A stretch of 64,000 nt of DNA from Pseudomonas synxantha BG33R (GCF_000263715.2 NZ_CM001514.1:3227674-3291673); one strand, 5' to 3'. Shown: positions 1 through 9,568, counted from the first letter of the stretch. Translations and numbers: made by a program. The notes: generated by a model from the letters alone, not told the origin.

Positions 1-981
1 ATCCACCAACACAAACATGCCCGCTTGCGGCGCCTGCACGCGGATGCCCGGGCAGGCGCTCAAGGCAGTCACCACCAGGTCGCGTCGGCGTCGGTAAGTC
101 TCACGCATGCCTTGCGTGACTTCGTCATGGGCCAACACCGCAGCTGTCGCCGCCTCCATCACGAAGCCGGGTAAGCCGTACATCATGCTCAACAGCAGGG
201 TTTCAGCGTGCTGCACCATTTGCGCTGGGGCGATGAGCCAGCCGATACGCCAGCCGGTCATGGCATGGGACTTGGACAAGCTGCCAATCACGATGCAGCG
301 CTGCGCCATGCCCGGCAACGCCGCGAGGCTGTGGTATTGACCGTCGAACACCAGGCTTTCGTAGACCTCATCCACTACCACCCACAGGTCGTGTGCGATC
401 GCCAAGTCCGCAATGGCTCGCAGCTCTTGCCGGTTGAGCACCACGCCAGTGGGGTTGTTCGGATTGGAAAAGAATATCGCCCGGGTACGCGGCGTGATCG
501 CGGCGGCGAGCAATGGTGGATCCAGTCGAAAGCCGGACTGCGCACTGCAGGGCACCCGCACCAGAGTGGCGCCGCTGGCCTTGAGCGTGGCTTCGTAGGT
601 AACGTACATCGGGTCGAGCACCAGCACTTCGTCGCCGGCCTGCAACAGGCATAGCGAGCTGATGAACAGCGCGTTCTGCGCACCGGGCACGATGATGACG
701 TTGTCAGCCGCCAACGGGCGGGCCAGGGTCTGGCTGTAACGGGTCGCGATCGCCTCGCGCAAGGCCGGGCGCCCGGCGATCTCGGTGTAGTGGGAATCTC
801 CCGCGTGCAAGGCATTGACGGCGGCGTCAGTGATAAAGGCCGGCGTGGCGAAATCCGGGTCGCCGACGCTAAGGATGATGACGTCTTCGCCCTGGCTGGC
901 AGCGTCGAACGCAGCGTGGTGGATGTCCCAGGCGGCGACGCCCTGCCCTGCAATTCGCTCAACGAAGGGAGAAAACCTCAT
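1..981 (-). CDS. AruH-like PLP-dependent aminotransferase (3' end outside window)
   Basis: Fold-type I aminotransferase read on the minus strand from an ATG at 979-981; 327 codons are present and the C-terminus runs off the left edge. Visible motifs are the N-terminal SVGDPDF, YVTYEA, the NPNNPTG cofactor-loop motif, VVDEVYESL with the PLP-pyridine aspartate, and SLSKSHAMTGWRIGW, where Lys237 is the expected Schiff-base lysine. The N-terminal pattern (RIAGQGVAAWDIHH) and the SKSHAMTGWR block resemble P. aeruginosa AruH, the arginine:pyruvate transaminase of the arginine transaminase pathway. That resemblance is from memory. Substrate is inferred: a general class I/II aminotransferase is the alternative. 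The usual aru neighbours are not visible to the right. Confidence 0.8.
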   Translation of the reverse strand, partial: MRFSPFVERIAGQGVAAWDIHHAAFDAASQGEDVIILSVGDPDFATPAFITDAAVNALHAGDSHYTEIAGRPALREAIATRYSQTLARPLAADNVIIVPGAQNALFISSLCLLQAGDEVLVLDPMYVTYEATLKASGATLVRVPCSAQSGFRLDPPLLAAAITPRTRAIFFSNPNNPTGVVLNRQELRAIADLAIAHDLWVVVDEVYESLVFDGQYHSLAALPGMAQRCIVIGSLSKSHAMTGWRIGWLIAPAQMVQHAETLLLSMMYGLPGFVMEAATAAVLAHDEVTQGMRETYRRRRDLVVTALSACPGIRVQAPQAGMFVLVD

Positions 982-1153
982 GCCAGAGCCTCTGGTTCAA
1001 GATGAAAATGCGCAAATCCGTTGCTGTGCGAACGGGGAGAATGGGGTCAACATAGTGCAAACGAAACCGTCGTTCAACGGATAACTTGGGCCCTGCGCCT
1101 CACCATGCCTACCTGGAAAAAACCTGGAGCGCGCCGTCGATAAAACCTATGGG

Positions 1154-1171
1154 AAGGAGCTTGCTCGCTCC
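1154..1171. repeat. Partial REP-like palindrome
   Basis: GGAGC (1156-1160) and GCTCC (1167-1171) enclose TTGCTC, the core also seen in the larger REP palindromes of this window. It lies in the 211-base gap between the aminotransferase start and the stop of the SET-domain gene. The rest of that gap shows no gene. Confidence 0.4.
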
Positions 1172-1192
1172 AACAGATTTGACCGGTTTGAC

Positions 1193-4100
1193 TTAGTGAT
1201 CAGGGTCCGGCTTGATCGCTATATCAGGCACCGTTTTATAGTACGGTCCATAGTCCAGCAGTAATTCCTCGCCTTTCTTGATGTCCTTCAGCGCCACGTA
1301 GAACGTCAGGTTTTTTCCGACGGCGATGGAGATGACATTGTTCGACTTCCAGGCCGGCAAACTGCCCAATTGCGAAGTATTGATCTTGCTCAGGGTATTG
1401 CCCGTGTGCAGCGCACTCACCGAGCGACTTCCCGACCGGGTCCCGAACAAGTACGTCAGTACCGCCCGCGAACCTTGCTTGCGTTGCTCCTGAAACAGCG
1501 ATGCCTCAGAGGCATGATATTTGCCCGCGTACGGGCCAAGCACTTCAAACTTGGGAATATCGCGTCGCGCCCACACCGACGCACCTCGATCTGGCCCACC
1601 ATCGTCGAGTGCTGTGACTACCTCCAAGGTTTCATCAAACCGGGACTGGTGCTGACGTTCGGTTTCCAGCCACTCTTTGATCTCGGCCTTTATCTTGGCT
1701 TTGACCCTCTTGTGCGTTGCGTTATCAAGCCCGTCAAGCAGACCATTCCAGTTGGCAATGCGGATGTCGTCAAAAGAACCCTCGATTGCTTTGGTCAAGC
1801 TGAGTGTGGGGTCCGCCGGGTCCTGCAGGATAGGCAGTGTATTGTCGATCTGGTGACGAGGTAATGGCGGCGAAGCAATGGGCTCAACCTTGATCACGAC
1901 GGGCCGGTCTACAGGAGATGGGTCTGGGGTCTCTAAGCCTTGTGGCGCCTCGGGGCGCTGAGTCAGATCCGCAACCTTCGGTTGCGGTGAGTCCAAATGG
2001 TCCGGTGCAGGTCGTTTTAGTAGTGATCGATTCACAAGCGCTTCGCCGGCAGTCTTCAGGCTGCCATCAGCCCGTGCATATTTTCTGAACGTTTCCACAT
2101 TAAGGTTATGGAGACCGGCAAAACCTTCGATGGTCATGGCTTCACGCGCTTGCGCGGTCATATTGATCCACGTTTGGAGATGCGTGTCGACCACGTGATC
2201 AAACGGTGTGTTGATCGGACGGTCGCGCACAATTATTCCGGCAGGACTCAGTTGGCCGCCAGGCTGCACGTAGTATTCAAAGGTTCTACGGGATATGTGT
2301 TTCTGTAGGGTAAAGCCTCTATGGGTAACGCTTTGCTGTTGCGCAGTCGACAACGCCTCCCACTCGCGCAAATGTTCGGCCGTAATCACTTTCATGGGCG
2401 CATTCGGCGTATGGGTTCTTGGGACCAGTGCGGCGCGCTCAAGACGCTCCGAGGCATTTTTTTTCAAGGAGCCATCAGGATTAACCCAGTCTCTCCAGGT
2501 GGCTGAATGGACCCCGTTATCTGTTATGAACTGCGCTTGCGTGACCGAGTTATCCGGGTTCTCGAAATGTGCTTTCCACTGACGGAGATGGTTATCGGTA
2601 ATCGTATTAGGGATGACACCCGCCGTTCTGCCCAGCAACTCTATGCCAGCTTGACTCAGGGTACCATCTCGCCGCACGTAACTTTTGAACGTATTCGGAT
2701 TGATATGGTAAAGCTCGGAAAAACCGTCGAGGGTCAAAGCGTCACGCTCCGGTTGTGCCAAGTTTTGCCAGGCACTGAGATGGGTTTCAGTCACCCTATG
2801 GAAGGGCGTGTTGGGCGCGCGGTCGCGTATTGCCACGCCGATAGCGGTCAGTTGACCATTGGGTTGCACGTAGCGCTCAAAAACTCTTGGGTGGATGTTT
2901 TTCTGCCGTGCAAAGTCCTCACGGGTAAGGCTTTGCTGTTGCAGCGCCTGCAACCCATCCCACTCGCGTAGATGCTCAGCCGTGACCACTCTTGCGGGAG
3001 CGCTCGGCGTAGGGGTTATTGAACCCAGTGCGGAGCGCTCGAGACGCGTCGAGGCGTTGTTTTTCAAGGAACCATCAACATTAACCCACACCCTCCAAAG
3101 AGCTGAATTGAGTCCGTTATCTGTTATGAACTGCGCTTGCGTGACCGGGTTATCCGGGTTCTCGACATGCGCTTTCCATTGGCGAAGATGGTCATCGGTA
3201 ATCTGGTTAGGGCCAACACCGGACGCCCTGCCCTGCAAATCCATGCCGATTGAACTCAAGGTACCGTTTTGCCGCACATGATTTTTGAACGTATTCGGAT
3301 TGACATGATAAAGCTCGGAAAACCCGACAAGGGTCAAAGCGTCACGCTCCGGTTGTGTCAAGTTTTGCCAAGCACTGAGATGGGTTTCAGTCACCCTATG
3401 GAAGGGCGTGTTGGGCGCACGGTCGCGCACTGCCAGGCCGGTATCGGTCAGTTGACCATTGGGCTGCACATAGCGCTCAAAAACTCTCGGGGGGATGTTT
3501 TTTTGCCGGGCAAAGACCTCAGGGGTAAGGCTTTGCTGTTGCTCGTAGGGCAGCGCCTGCCACGCTCGCAAATGATCAGCCATGGGAGTGGAGACCTGGA
3601 CTGCGCCGGCCTGTCGTGCCTGCTCCAAACGCTGCGCGCCCGCCTGCGTCAACGAACCATCCGCGTTAACGAGCCTCGCCCAGCTACGTGGGTTGAGCCC
3701 GTGCTGGCTAACAAACTGCGCTGACGTCAATGAGTTTTCCACCTTCCTGAAAGTCTCATCCCACTGACGTAAATGATCATCGCTGATCTGGTTACTTCTG
3801 GTGGGATCGGACGCCTGGACCAGCGCATCCCCCTTGCTCGTCAGGGTGCCATTCTGACGCACATACGACCTGATCGTCGTCGGTCGAAGATTATGAAGGC
3901 CGATAAATCCGTCCAAGGTCATTTCGTCACGCGCCGCTTGTGTCATATTTTGCCAAGCACGCAGATGCGTTTCGGTCACCTTATTGGGCAAGGTGCTGGC
4001 GGGGCGATCACGCACGATCACGCCGCTATCGCTCAACTGACCGTCAGGCTTCACAAAGAACTCAAAGGTTTTCTGTGGAAGCTTATTCTGTTTGGCAAAG

Positions 4101-6802
4101 CCCTTGCGCGTGACGCTTTCCTGTTGCTCTGGTGACAACGCCTCCCAGGCCTTCAAGTCCTCAGCAGTGATCTGCCCACCACCGGGCGCCCCCAGGCGTT
4201 GCCATTCGTCACCTTGTACATGCTGGACCAGCAACTCGGTTTGCCGGTTATTGTGATAAACCCGCGCCTGCACAACACCGTCGTCCGTGCGCGAAACCTG
4301 GCGGACCTCATACACCGCTGTATCACCGTTGCTGTCGGTATGGCGTATATGCGAAATGTGCCCATCAGCCGCCACATACACCCCCTGACTGTTACGTGAC
4401 AGCCCCACGATTTTGCTGTCTGGCACTTTGAAGTTCCCGAACAGCTCATGGCTCAATTCACTCAGCCCATCGATATGCGCCGTGTCCACCTCACCCGCGA
4501 CAGCCTGGGTCGCGACCCTGAACTCTTCGAGCGGGCTGCCATAAGGTCGCATCGTGTCGGCGTCAAATGAATACCACTTGCCGCCTTTGAGCACGGCGGC
4601 GCCCTCCACCGCCTGTTCGGCCACCTTCACCACGCCTGTCGCCGCTGCGTCATACTGCTTGCTGATCGCCTTCAATACGTCGTAACTGCCGGTGGCACCT
4701 CTGAGTTTATTGACGGTTTTGGACAGTACATACAAGCCACCGCTGCCCACCAACCTGGCCAAATCACCCAAACCACCCACCGGATTGAGCAGGTCAATCG
4801 TGGCGACGCCGATGACTTTGGCAGCCTTTAGCGCCTTGGCACCGCTGGAGAGAACAGCGCTGCCGATCTTGAGCAGTTTTCCAGCCGTGGTGGCCCCTGC
4901 AGTAACAAAGCCGAAGATGTCCAGCATGAGATCAAATGCCGCCTCGCCATATTTGCCATTCTGAATATTGACGATGGCCGATCTGAAGGGGATCAGGTTC
5001 AACAAAAAATCGTTCAACGGTTTGGGGCTGTAATACTCGTCTATGGGAGTCTGCCCGCGTGCCTGTTCTTTTATTGCAGGGTCATCGAGATCAAGGTGTT
5101 GGACAAAGGCGTCGGCAATCGAACGGGATCGAGCGCTGGTGAAACTATTCACAAGTGAGTCACTCAATGGGCGTTCACGACCCAGACCATCTGCGTTATG
5201 ACGGGGCGTGAACGCTTTGGTCGTAGAAACATTTTTGCCTGCCTTGGACTCCTGAACCTGCGCTGCGTACACGCTCGCCCTTTCAATCGAACCTTTATTG
5301 AAGTCGATGACGTAGGCTTTTGTCGTGCCATGCAGTTCAGTTTTGACCAACAGTCCAGGTTTATTTTGACCCTGCGTATTATTGAAATGACCATCCATGA
5401 CGTATGAGCCTTCTTGGAAAAAGCTGATTTTTCCAAACTCGAAGTTCTTCCTATCCGCAGATGGGAGCTGCGAGATCATGTGCCTGACGGTTGTATTGAC
5501 GGCAGCCTTTTTTTCCTGGATGGCGCGTGTGAACTGTTGTTCGAAAGCCTCCCTGACACCGAACGTGAGGTTACTGTTCACCGCCTCTATGGGAATGCGG
5601 GGGTCACTCGATTTAAGTGGTCTCGGATTCGGCAAGTCCATCTTGGCGTAGTCCAAGAGTGAATGAGTGCCGCTTATCCCGTTTTGCCCGTGCTTCACGC
5701 CAGACGCATCAGTGCTGAGTGCTTTGACTTCAAACAGCGCGCCCAAGTCTCCAAACCGCTCCTGCAACTTGATCTGTGCGATTTCTGTTCGCGTCGATAT
5801 TGCCTTGTCCAGTATTTTTGAAGCAGACATCCGCTCATCAAGCTGTTGGTTGAACTCGGTCCTGACGGTTTCAAGTTGTGCAGCGGTGTAGGTGTCAGCG
5901 TTTCTTTTGGGGATGATTTCATTCGCAACGCCCCAATCGAATAACGCGGCAGTCTGGGCATGCTGAGTGGCCACAGGGTCAACCCGTCGGGCGTTTTCAG
6001 CCTCGCTCATGACCTGCGCAAACGTCATGCCGGGGACTTTGCCCGGGGTGTGCGCCTCAATCGTCATCGCAGCCATCGTCAGGCTGGCCCACGCCTGACT
6101 GCCGACCTTTACCGTCGGGGGAATGTCTTTGATCAGAAACTGCGGTACCGCCTTGGCCAGCAACAGGTACGCACCAACACTCGCCAGTGCAGCGCTGGTT
6201 GTGCCAGTACTGCTCAAATGTTCGGCCAAGCCGGCCACGACCTTGGAGGCGTGGTGCCCCCCACGTGTGTCACTGCCCAGGTCGAAACCGGCAACGCTGT
6301 TGCGATCGGGCGCAGTGATCGACTCAGGGTCCATCTGCAGGGCGATAGCGGCCAGCAGGTAATCGCTTGCGCTGCTTTCGCTGTCAACGCCTTGCATGGT
6401 TTGCTGTAGCGCTTTGCCCATCCGCTGCCCTTGCGGGGAGTTGACCAGTGCCTGGAGTATTTTAGCCGGGTCGTCGCCCGCCTCTGCCGGCAGCGGCTGC
6501 CGATACCGCAGAAACTCCAGCACCCCGCCCTGGGTTTGCATCACCAGCGGCTGATCGCCCAAATGGTGAGCGTGGTTCATGGTGATAAGTCGCAAACGCC
6601 GTTTTTCGCCTGAGTCCAACGTAATCGGCCACGATAACGCGCCGCCCAGAGGGCGTATTGCGGCGCTGCCCGTGTCGGTCGCGGCGCGGTCAATGGGCGC
6701 CTCACGCGGCAAAACATCGACGTCAGGAAGCACAGATGATGAGGCGCCGGGCGTAAACAGCGGCAGTGAGGAATGCGTAAGAGCTGGGGATATACCCGTC
6801 AT
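1193..6802 (-). CDS. Giant modular protein with eleven tandem repeats and a C-terminal SET domain
   Basis: 1869 residues. Residues 1-590 match no family I recognise. About 590-700 is hydrophobic and Gly/Ala-rich (LIPFRSAIVNIQNGKYGEAA, then AGKLLKIGSAVL), a layout seen in large Pseudomonas toxin-like proteins. About 878-1595 holds eleven modules of 60-70 residues in the order ABC-ABC-ABC-AB. Each begins with an (I/V)T..HL..W motif, continues with a short helix-turn-helix-like segment (T..GF....I....F..YV) and ends with an (N/D)G.L...G turn. After a Pro-rich linker, residues 1730-1855 resemble a SET lysine methyltransferase: GASVWARRDI (Gly1740), an INTSQ segment where SET has NHS, and KDIKKGEELLLDYG (Asp1850-Tyr1851). 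No signal peptide is evident. It is divergent from the antiporter gene. A secreted or injected effector acting on host protein is inference; a DNA- or protein-binding scaffold is an alternative. Confidence 0.72.
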   Translation of the reverse strand: MTGISPALTHSSLPLFTPGASSSVLPDVDVLPREAPIDRAATDTGSAAIRPLGGALSWPITLDSGEKRRLRLITMNHAHHLGDQPLVMQTQGGVLEFLRYRQPLPAEAGDDPAKILQALVNSPQGQRMGKALQQTMQGVDSESSASDYLLAAIALQMDPESITAPDRNSVAGFDLGSDTRGGHHASKVVAGLAEHLSSTGTTSAALASVGAYLLLAKAVPQFLIKDIPPTVKVGSQAWASLTMAAMTIEAHTPGKVPGMTFAQVMSEAENARRVDPVATQHAQTAALFDWGVANEIIPKRNADTYTAAQLETVRTEFNQQLDERMSASKILDKAISTRTEIAQIKLQERFGDLGALFEVKALSTDASGVKHGQNGISGTHSLLDYAKMDLPNPRPLKSSDPRIPIEAVNSNLTFGVREAFEQQFTRAIQEKKAAVNTTVRHMISQLPSADRKNFEFGKISFFQEGSYVMDGHFNNTQGQNKPGLLVKTELHGTTKAYVIDFNKGSIERASVYAAQVQESKAGKNVSTTKAFTPRHNADGLGRERPLSDSLVNSFTSARSRSIADAFVQHLDLDDPAIKEQARGQTPIDEYYSPKPLNDFLLNLIPFRSAIVNIQNGKYGEAAFDLMLDIFGFVTAGATTAGKLLKIGSAVLSSGAKALKAAKVIGVATIDLLNPVGGLGDLARLVGSGGLYVLSKTVNKLRGATGSYDVLKAISKQYDAAATGVVKVAEQAVEGAAVLKGGKWYSFDADTMRPYGSPLEEFRVATQAVAGEVDTAHIDGLSELSHELFGNFKVPDSKIVGLSRNSQGVYVAADGHISHIRHTDSNGDTAVYEVRQVSRTDDGVVQARVYHNNRQTELLVQHVQGDEWQRLGAPGGGQITAEDLKAWEALSPEQQESVTRKGFAKQNKLPQKTFEFFVKPDGQLSDSGVIVRDRPASTLPNKVTETHLRAWQNMTQAARDEMTLDGFIGLHNLRPTTIRSYVRQNGTLTSKGDALVQASDPTRSNQISDDHLRQWDETFRKVENSLTSAQFVSQHGLNPRSWARLVNADGSLTQAGAQRLEQARQAGAVQVSTPMADHLRAWQALPYEQQQSLTPEVFARQKNIPPRVFERYVQPNGQLTDTGLAVRDRAPNTPFHRVTETHLSAWQNLTQPERDALTLVGFSELYHVNPNTFKNHVRQNGTLSSIGMDLQGRASGVGPNQITDDHLRQWKAHVENPDNPVTQAQFITDNGLNSALWRVWVNVDGSLKNNASTRLERSALGSITPTPSAPARVVTAEHLREWDGLQALQQQSLTREDFARQKNIHPRVFERYVQPNGQLTAIGVAIRDRAPNTPFHRVTETHLSAWQNLAQPERDALTLDGFSELYHINPNTFKSYVRRDGTLSQAGIELLGRTAGVIPNTITDNHLRQWKAHFENPDNSVTQAQFITDNGVHSATWRDWVNPDGSLKKNASERLERAALVPRTHTPNAPMKVITAEHLREWEALSTAQQQSVTHRGFTLQKHISRRTFEYYVQPGGQLSPAGIIVRDRPINTPFDHVVDTHLQTWINMTAQAREAMTIEGFAGLHNLNVETFRKYARADGSLKTAGEALVNRSLLKRPAPDHLDSPQPKVADLTQRPEAPQGLETPDPSPVDRPVVIKVEPIASPPLPRHQIDNTLPILQDPADPTLSLTKAIEGSFDDIRIANWNGLLDGLDNATHKRVKAKIKAEIKEWLETERQHQSRFDETLEVVTALDDGGPDRGASVWARRDIPKFEVLGPYAGKYHASEASLFQEQRKQGSRAVLTYLFGTRSGSRSVSALHTGNTLSKINTSQLGSLPAWKSNNVISIAVGKNLTFYVALKDIKKGEELLLDYGPYYKTVPDIAIKPDPDH
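2380..3580 (-). repeat. 600-bp coding direct repeats (ABC supermodule)
   Basis: Two adjacent copies, about 2380-2980 and 2980-3580, align base for base at an offset of exactly 600 bp with no indel. Examples are the shared blocks at 2521-2560 and 3121-3160, and at 2681-2700 and 3281-3300. Similarity continues at lower identity into the flanking modules at about 2280 and 4110. Each unit encodes 200 residues (modules A, B and C). The near identity of the central copies suggests recent duplication or gene conversion inside the SET-domain gene. Confidence 0.85.
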
Positions 6803-6997
6803 ATCAGGTACCTGTGCAGAGCTGTGTAGTCATCCGATTGAACACGCGCTCAGCGCCATCGGTATGTATGGGTGGTCAACCTTGGTGAATGCATTCCAGC
6901 CCGTGTGTTAGCCGATGCTTCCACGTTGTTGATTGTTTGAACCCGTACTTGTCCATGGCCCTCCAACCTGAATGAACCACGGCCGAGTGCACGCACG

Positions 6998-8344
6998 ATG
7001 ACTTTCATTCTATGGTTGGCCGTATTAGGCGCGGTACTGCTCACCCTCGCCCTCACCTCCTCCTATTTGCGCTGGATGCCGGTGACCACCTCAGCGGTGT
7101 GCTTGTTGTTGGGCATCGCCATTGGCCCGCTGGGCGTGGACTTGTTGCACCTGGACGTGAAGGGCTCGGCGCGCTGGATGGAGCACCTGACGGAAGTGGC
7201 GGTGCTGTTTTCGCTGTTTGTCAGCGGTTTGAAATTGCGCCTGCCGCTCAAGCACCGCACCTGGCGCATCGCCTTTGGCATGGCCGGGCCGGTGATGCTG
7301 TTGACCATCCTCGGCACCTGCCTGTTGCTGCACTACCTGTTCGATTTAACCTGGGGCGTTTCGCTGCTGGTGGGGGCGATGCTGGCGCCCACCGACCCGG
7401 TGCTGGCCGGCCTGGTGCAGGTCAACAATGCCCAGGACTATGACGCGTTGCGATTCGGCCTGTCCGGCGAAGCAGGGTTGAACGACGGTACCGCGTTTCC
7501 TTTTGTGATTTTTGGCCTGCTGTTTATGCAACATGGCGGTTTCGACGGCGACTGGTTCGGCGGCTGGGTGCTGAAGAACCTGCTGTGGGCGGTTCCGGCC
7601 GGGTTGTTGATGGGTTACTGGATGGGCCGCGGCATTGGCCGTATCACCCTGCGCCTGCGCTTGATCAATGCCGATAGCACCCTGTCACCGAATGACTACC
7701 TCACCCTCGCGCTGATTGCCCTGGCGTATGTGACGGCTGAAGCGGTCGGCGGCTACGGCTTCTTGTCGGTGTTCGCGGCGGGCCTGGGGCTGCGCCAGGC
7801 CGAGGTCAAATCCACCGGTTATGCGCAAACGCCGGCCGAGCACCTGGCCCAGCCGGTGGTGGGCCATCTGGAGATCGAGCCCGAGCAGGCGCTGCACGGT
7901 GACGTCAGCCAGTTGAAGGACACCCAGATCGCCGCCGGCGTGATGATGGGCGACATGCTGGCTTTCGGCAGCCTGGTCGAGCGCTCGATGGAGGTGTTTC
8001 TGGTCAGCGTATTGGGCATCGTGTTGGTCAGCCATTGGGATTGGCGCGCGCTGGCGGTGGCGGCGTTGCTGTTCTGTGTGGTTCGCCCGCTCAGCGTGTT
8101 TGCGATGCCTTGGGGCAGCCTGCTGGATCGGCGGCAACGCAGCCTGGTCAGTTGGTTTGGTATTCGCGGGATCGGCAGCCTCTACTACCTGTTCTATGCG
8201 CTCAACCATGGGCTGATCGGTACCAGCAGCGCCGTGGCGGTGAACCTGACCCTCTCGGTGATCGCGCTGAGCGTGATGGTGCATGGCCTCAGCACCCAGC
8301 CCTTGCTGGTGTGGTACGAACGACGCGCCGCGCACAAAAAATAA
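6998..8344 (+). CDS. CPA1-family cation:proton antiporter
   Basis: 448-residue polytopic inner-membrane protein with about 12 hydrophobic segments starting at the N-terminus. It carries the hallmarks of Na+/H+ exchangers of the CPA1 family: MLAPTDPVLAGLV near residue 130 (the TDP motif) and GEAGLNDGTAFPFV near residue 160. It would exchange Na+ or K+ for protons and contribute to pH and salt homeostasis. The C-terminus is a short cytosolic tail without a regulatory TrkA-C domain. The ATG has only a weak ribosome-binding site. It is divergent from the SET-domain gene across 195 bases, which must hold both promoters. The ion transported cannot be told from sequence. Confidence 0.88.
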   Translation: MTFILWLAVLGAVLLTLALTSSYLRWMPVTTSAVCLLLGIAIGPLGVDLLHLDVKGSARWMEHLTEVAVLFSLFVSGLKLRLPLKHRTWRIAFGMAGPVMLLTILGTCLLLHYLFDLTWGVSLLVGAMLAPTDPVLAGLVQVNNAQDYDALRFGLSGEAGLNDGTAFPFVIFGLLFMQHGGFDGDWFGGWVLKNLLWAVPAGLLMGYWMGRGIGRITLRLRLINADSTLSPNDYLTLALIALAYVTAEAVGGYGFLSVFAAGLGLRQAEVKSTGYAQTPAEHLAQPVVGHLEIEPEQALHGDVSQLKDTQIAAGVMMGDMLAFGSLVERSMEVFLVSVLGIVLVSHWDWRALAVAALLFCVVRPLSVFAMPWGSLLDRRQRSLVSWFGIRGIGSLYYLFYALNHGLIGTSSAVAVNLTLSVIALSVMVHGLSTQPLLVWYERRAAHKK

Positions 8345-8464
8345 ATCCTGCGCCGCGCTTGGCGTGATGGATAACCGCGTACAGGGCCAGTAGGTCTCGC
8401 TTGATCAAGCACAGGAAGGACATCTCCTGTTCAAGTTCACCGATCCCTCTGGCCCACCGCCGGA

Positions 8465-8599
8465 TCAGTCCTGACTGTCGGTATTGCCGACGTCGGCCGC
8501 TTCATCCAGATCGTTGAGCGGCACTTGCGCATCATCCATCAGCGAACCCGGATCTTCATTGCCGGGGTCGTTGAGTTCTTCGTCGAGTTCTTTTGACAT
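8465..8599 (-). CDS. Small acidic hypothetical protein (44 aa)
   Basis: A complete 44-residue frame, MSKELDEELNDPGNEDPG onward, ending DVGNTDSQD. It is strongly acidic, rich in Asp, Glu, Asn and Pro, with no Cys and no hydrophobic segment, so probably disordered. An AACGGAGACGG stretch upstream gives a GGAG ribosome-binding site 6 bases before the ATG. It lies 11 bases downstream of another small hydrophilic gene of similar composition, and the two are probably co-transcribed. I do not recognise the family; composition and the ribosome-binding site argue that it is real. Confidence 0.6.
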   Translation of the reverse strand: MSKELDEELNDPGNEDPGSLMDDAQVPLNDLDEAADVGNTDSQD

Positions 8600-8610
8600 G
8601 ACCGTCTCCG

Positions 8611-8823
8611 TTAACCGCCTTGGGTATCGATATCGGCATCGGTTTCAGGCTTGTGCTCGCGCTCAGGCTTGAAGTCAGGACTGTAGTCATTTTCCCTGGC
8701 CTTGGGGTCGCTGGCAGCCGTCGGGTCCTTGGGCGCATCGGCAGCGGTGCCCGGAGCGGGCTCGCCACCATCGATGGCAGGGTCATTGCGGTTGCTGGTT
8801 TGGGGATCGTTGGATGTAGACAT
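8611..8823 (-). CDS. Small hydrophilic hypothetical protein (70 aa)
   Basis: Start chosen at the ATG at 8821-8823, preceded by GAAGAGG at good spacing; an upstream in-frame start would add five residues without a better ribosome-binding site. The product (MSTSNDPQTSNRNDPAIDGG onward, ending DADIDTQGG) is rich in Asp, Pro, Ala, Lys and Glu and lacks hydrophobic segments, as in intrinsically disordered stress-type proteins of pseudomonads. No domain is recognised. It is followed after 11 bases by the 44-residue acidic gene. Confidence 0.65.
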   Translation of the reverse strand: MSTSNDPQTSNRNDPAIDGGEPAPGTAADAPKDPTAASDPKARENDYSPDFKPEREHKPETDADIDTQGG

Positions 8824-8908
8824 GGCATACCTCTTCACAGACCGGTGATAAATCTTTACCGCGTAAAGCTAAGGCGCCACGTGCCCCAGTGAAGTTCCGT
8901 CCGATTGC

Positions 8909-9454
8909 TCAGCGCAGTGGATTGTCCACCTGGATATAAAACGCATAGATGCCCAACACCAGCCAGAACACCATGAACAACCACGGCGCGCGCATGGAAA
9001 ACAGCAACGACTTGCGATAGCCCTTGTGACTGGACTCCATTTCGGAAAACAGCGGCGATTCATCGTAGGCCAGGCCCATCACCGGCTCGCTGCGCAGCAA
9101 TTCGCTTTGCTTGTAGTGCCAGTGATCAATGATCTGGTAGGCCGCGCGTATGCCAGGCCAGGCGTTGAGCGAGCTGAGAATACCCAGCGCGGCGAGGATC
9201 ACCGGTACCACAAGCGTGAACAGCTTGCCCCATTCCGGGTTGAGGTTGCCCATGCCGGACACGAAGGCGATCACCAGAAACGATTGCGCAGTGAGGTAAG
9301 CGTCGGTGCGGTTGGCCAGGATGCTGGTTTCGTACTGGATCTCGCGCCGGTAGAAGTCGAGGCGATCCTTGGGCGAGCCGAAGATCTTGGCGTTGTGTTC
9401 GCTATGGTCGGTCAGGGCCGCTTCCGGCGTGTTTGGGGAGATGATTCGGGGCAC
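8909..9454 (-). CDS. Hypothetical membrane protein with three hydrophobic segments
   Basis: 181 residues from a GTG preceded by GGAG at 7 bases. An ATG at 9484 would add ten residues but has no visible ribosome-binding site. A hydrophilic N-terminus (KDRLDFYRREIQYETSILANRTDAY is the most distinctive region) leads into two close membrane segments (SFLVIAFVSGM and LFTLVVPVILAALGILSSL), a cytosolic-looking middle, and a C-terminal segment WLFMVFWLVLGIYAFYI. The topology resembles SLATT-like or other small membrane proteins of unknown function, but I cannot assign a family. It stands alone between the small acidic genes and the REPIN. Confidence 0.65.
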   Translation of the reverse strand: MPRIISPNTPEAALTDHSEHNAKIFGSPKDRLDFYRREIQYETSILANRTDAYLTAQSFLVIAFVSGMGNLNPEWGKLFTLVVPVILAALGILSSLNAWPGIRAAYQIIDHWHYKQSELLRSEPVMGLAYDESPLFSEMESSHKGYRKSLLFSMRAPWLFMVFWLVLGIYAFYIQVDNPLR

Positions 9455-9568
9455 AACGATGCTCCACAAAGTGACGGGACTCATTAGAAGAATCGGGCAT
9501 GGATGAAGTTCAAGTTTCTTATGCACCAAGTCAGGGCGCCCTCTGCCCCCTTGTGGTGAGCCCGCTTC

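Noticed and set aside
375..962. Minus-strand open frame of 195 codons in the aminotransferase region
   Set aside because: It is a Arg/Pro/Ser-rich shifted frame of the genuine aminotransferase, whose motifs are read in another frame from 981.
2280..4150. Regular direct repeats that could suggest a CRISPR or satellite array
   Set aside because: The period is 600 bp and in frame within one open gene; these are protein modules, not a spacer array.
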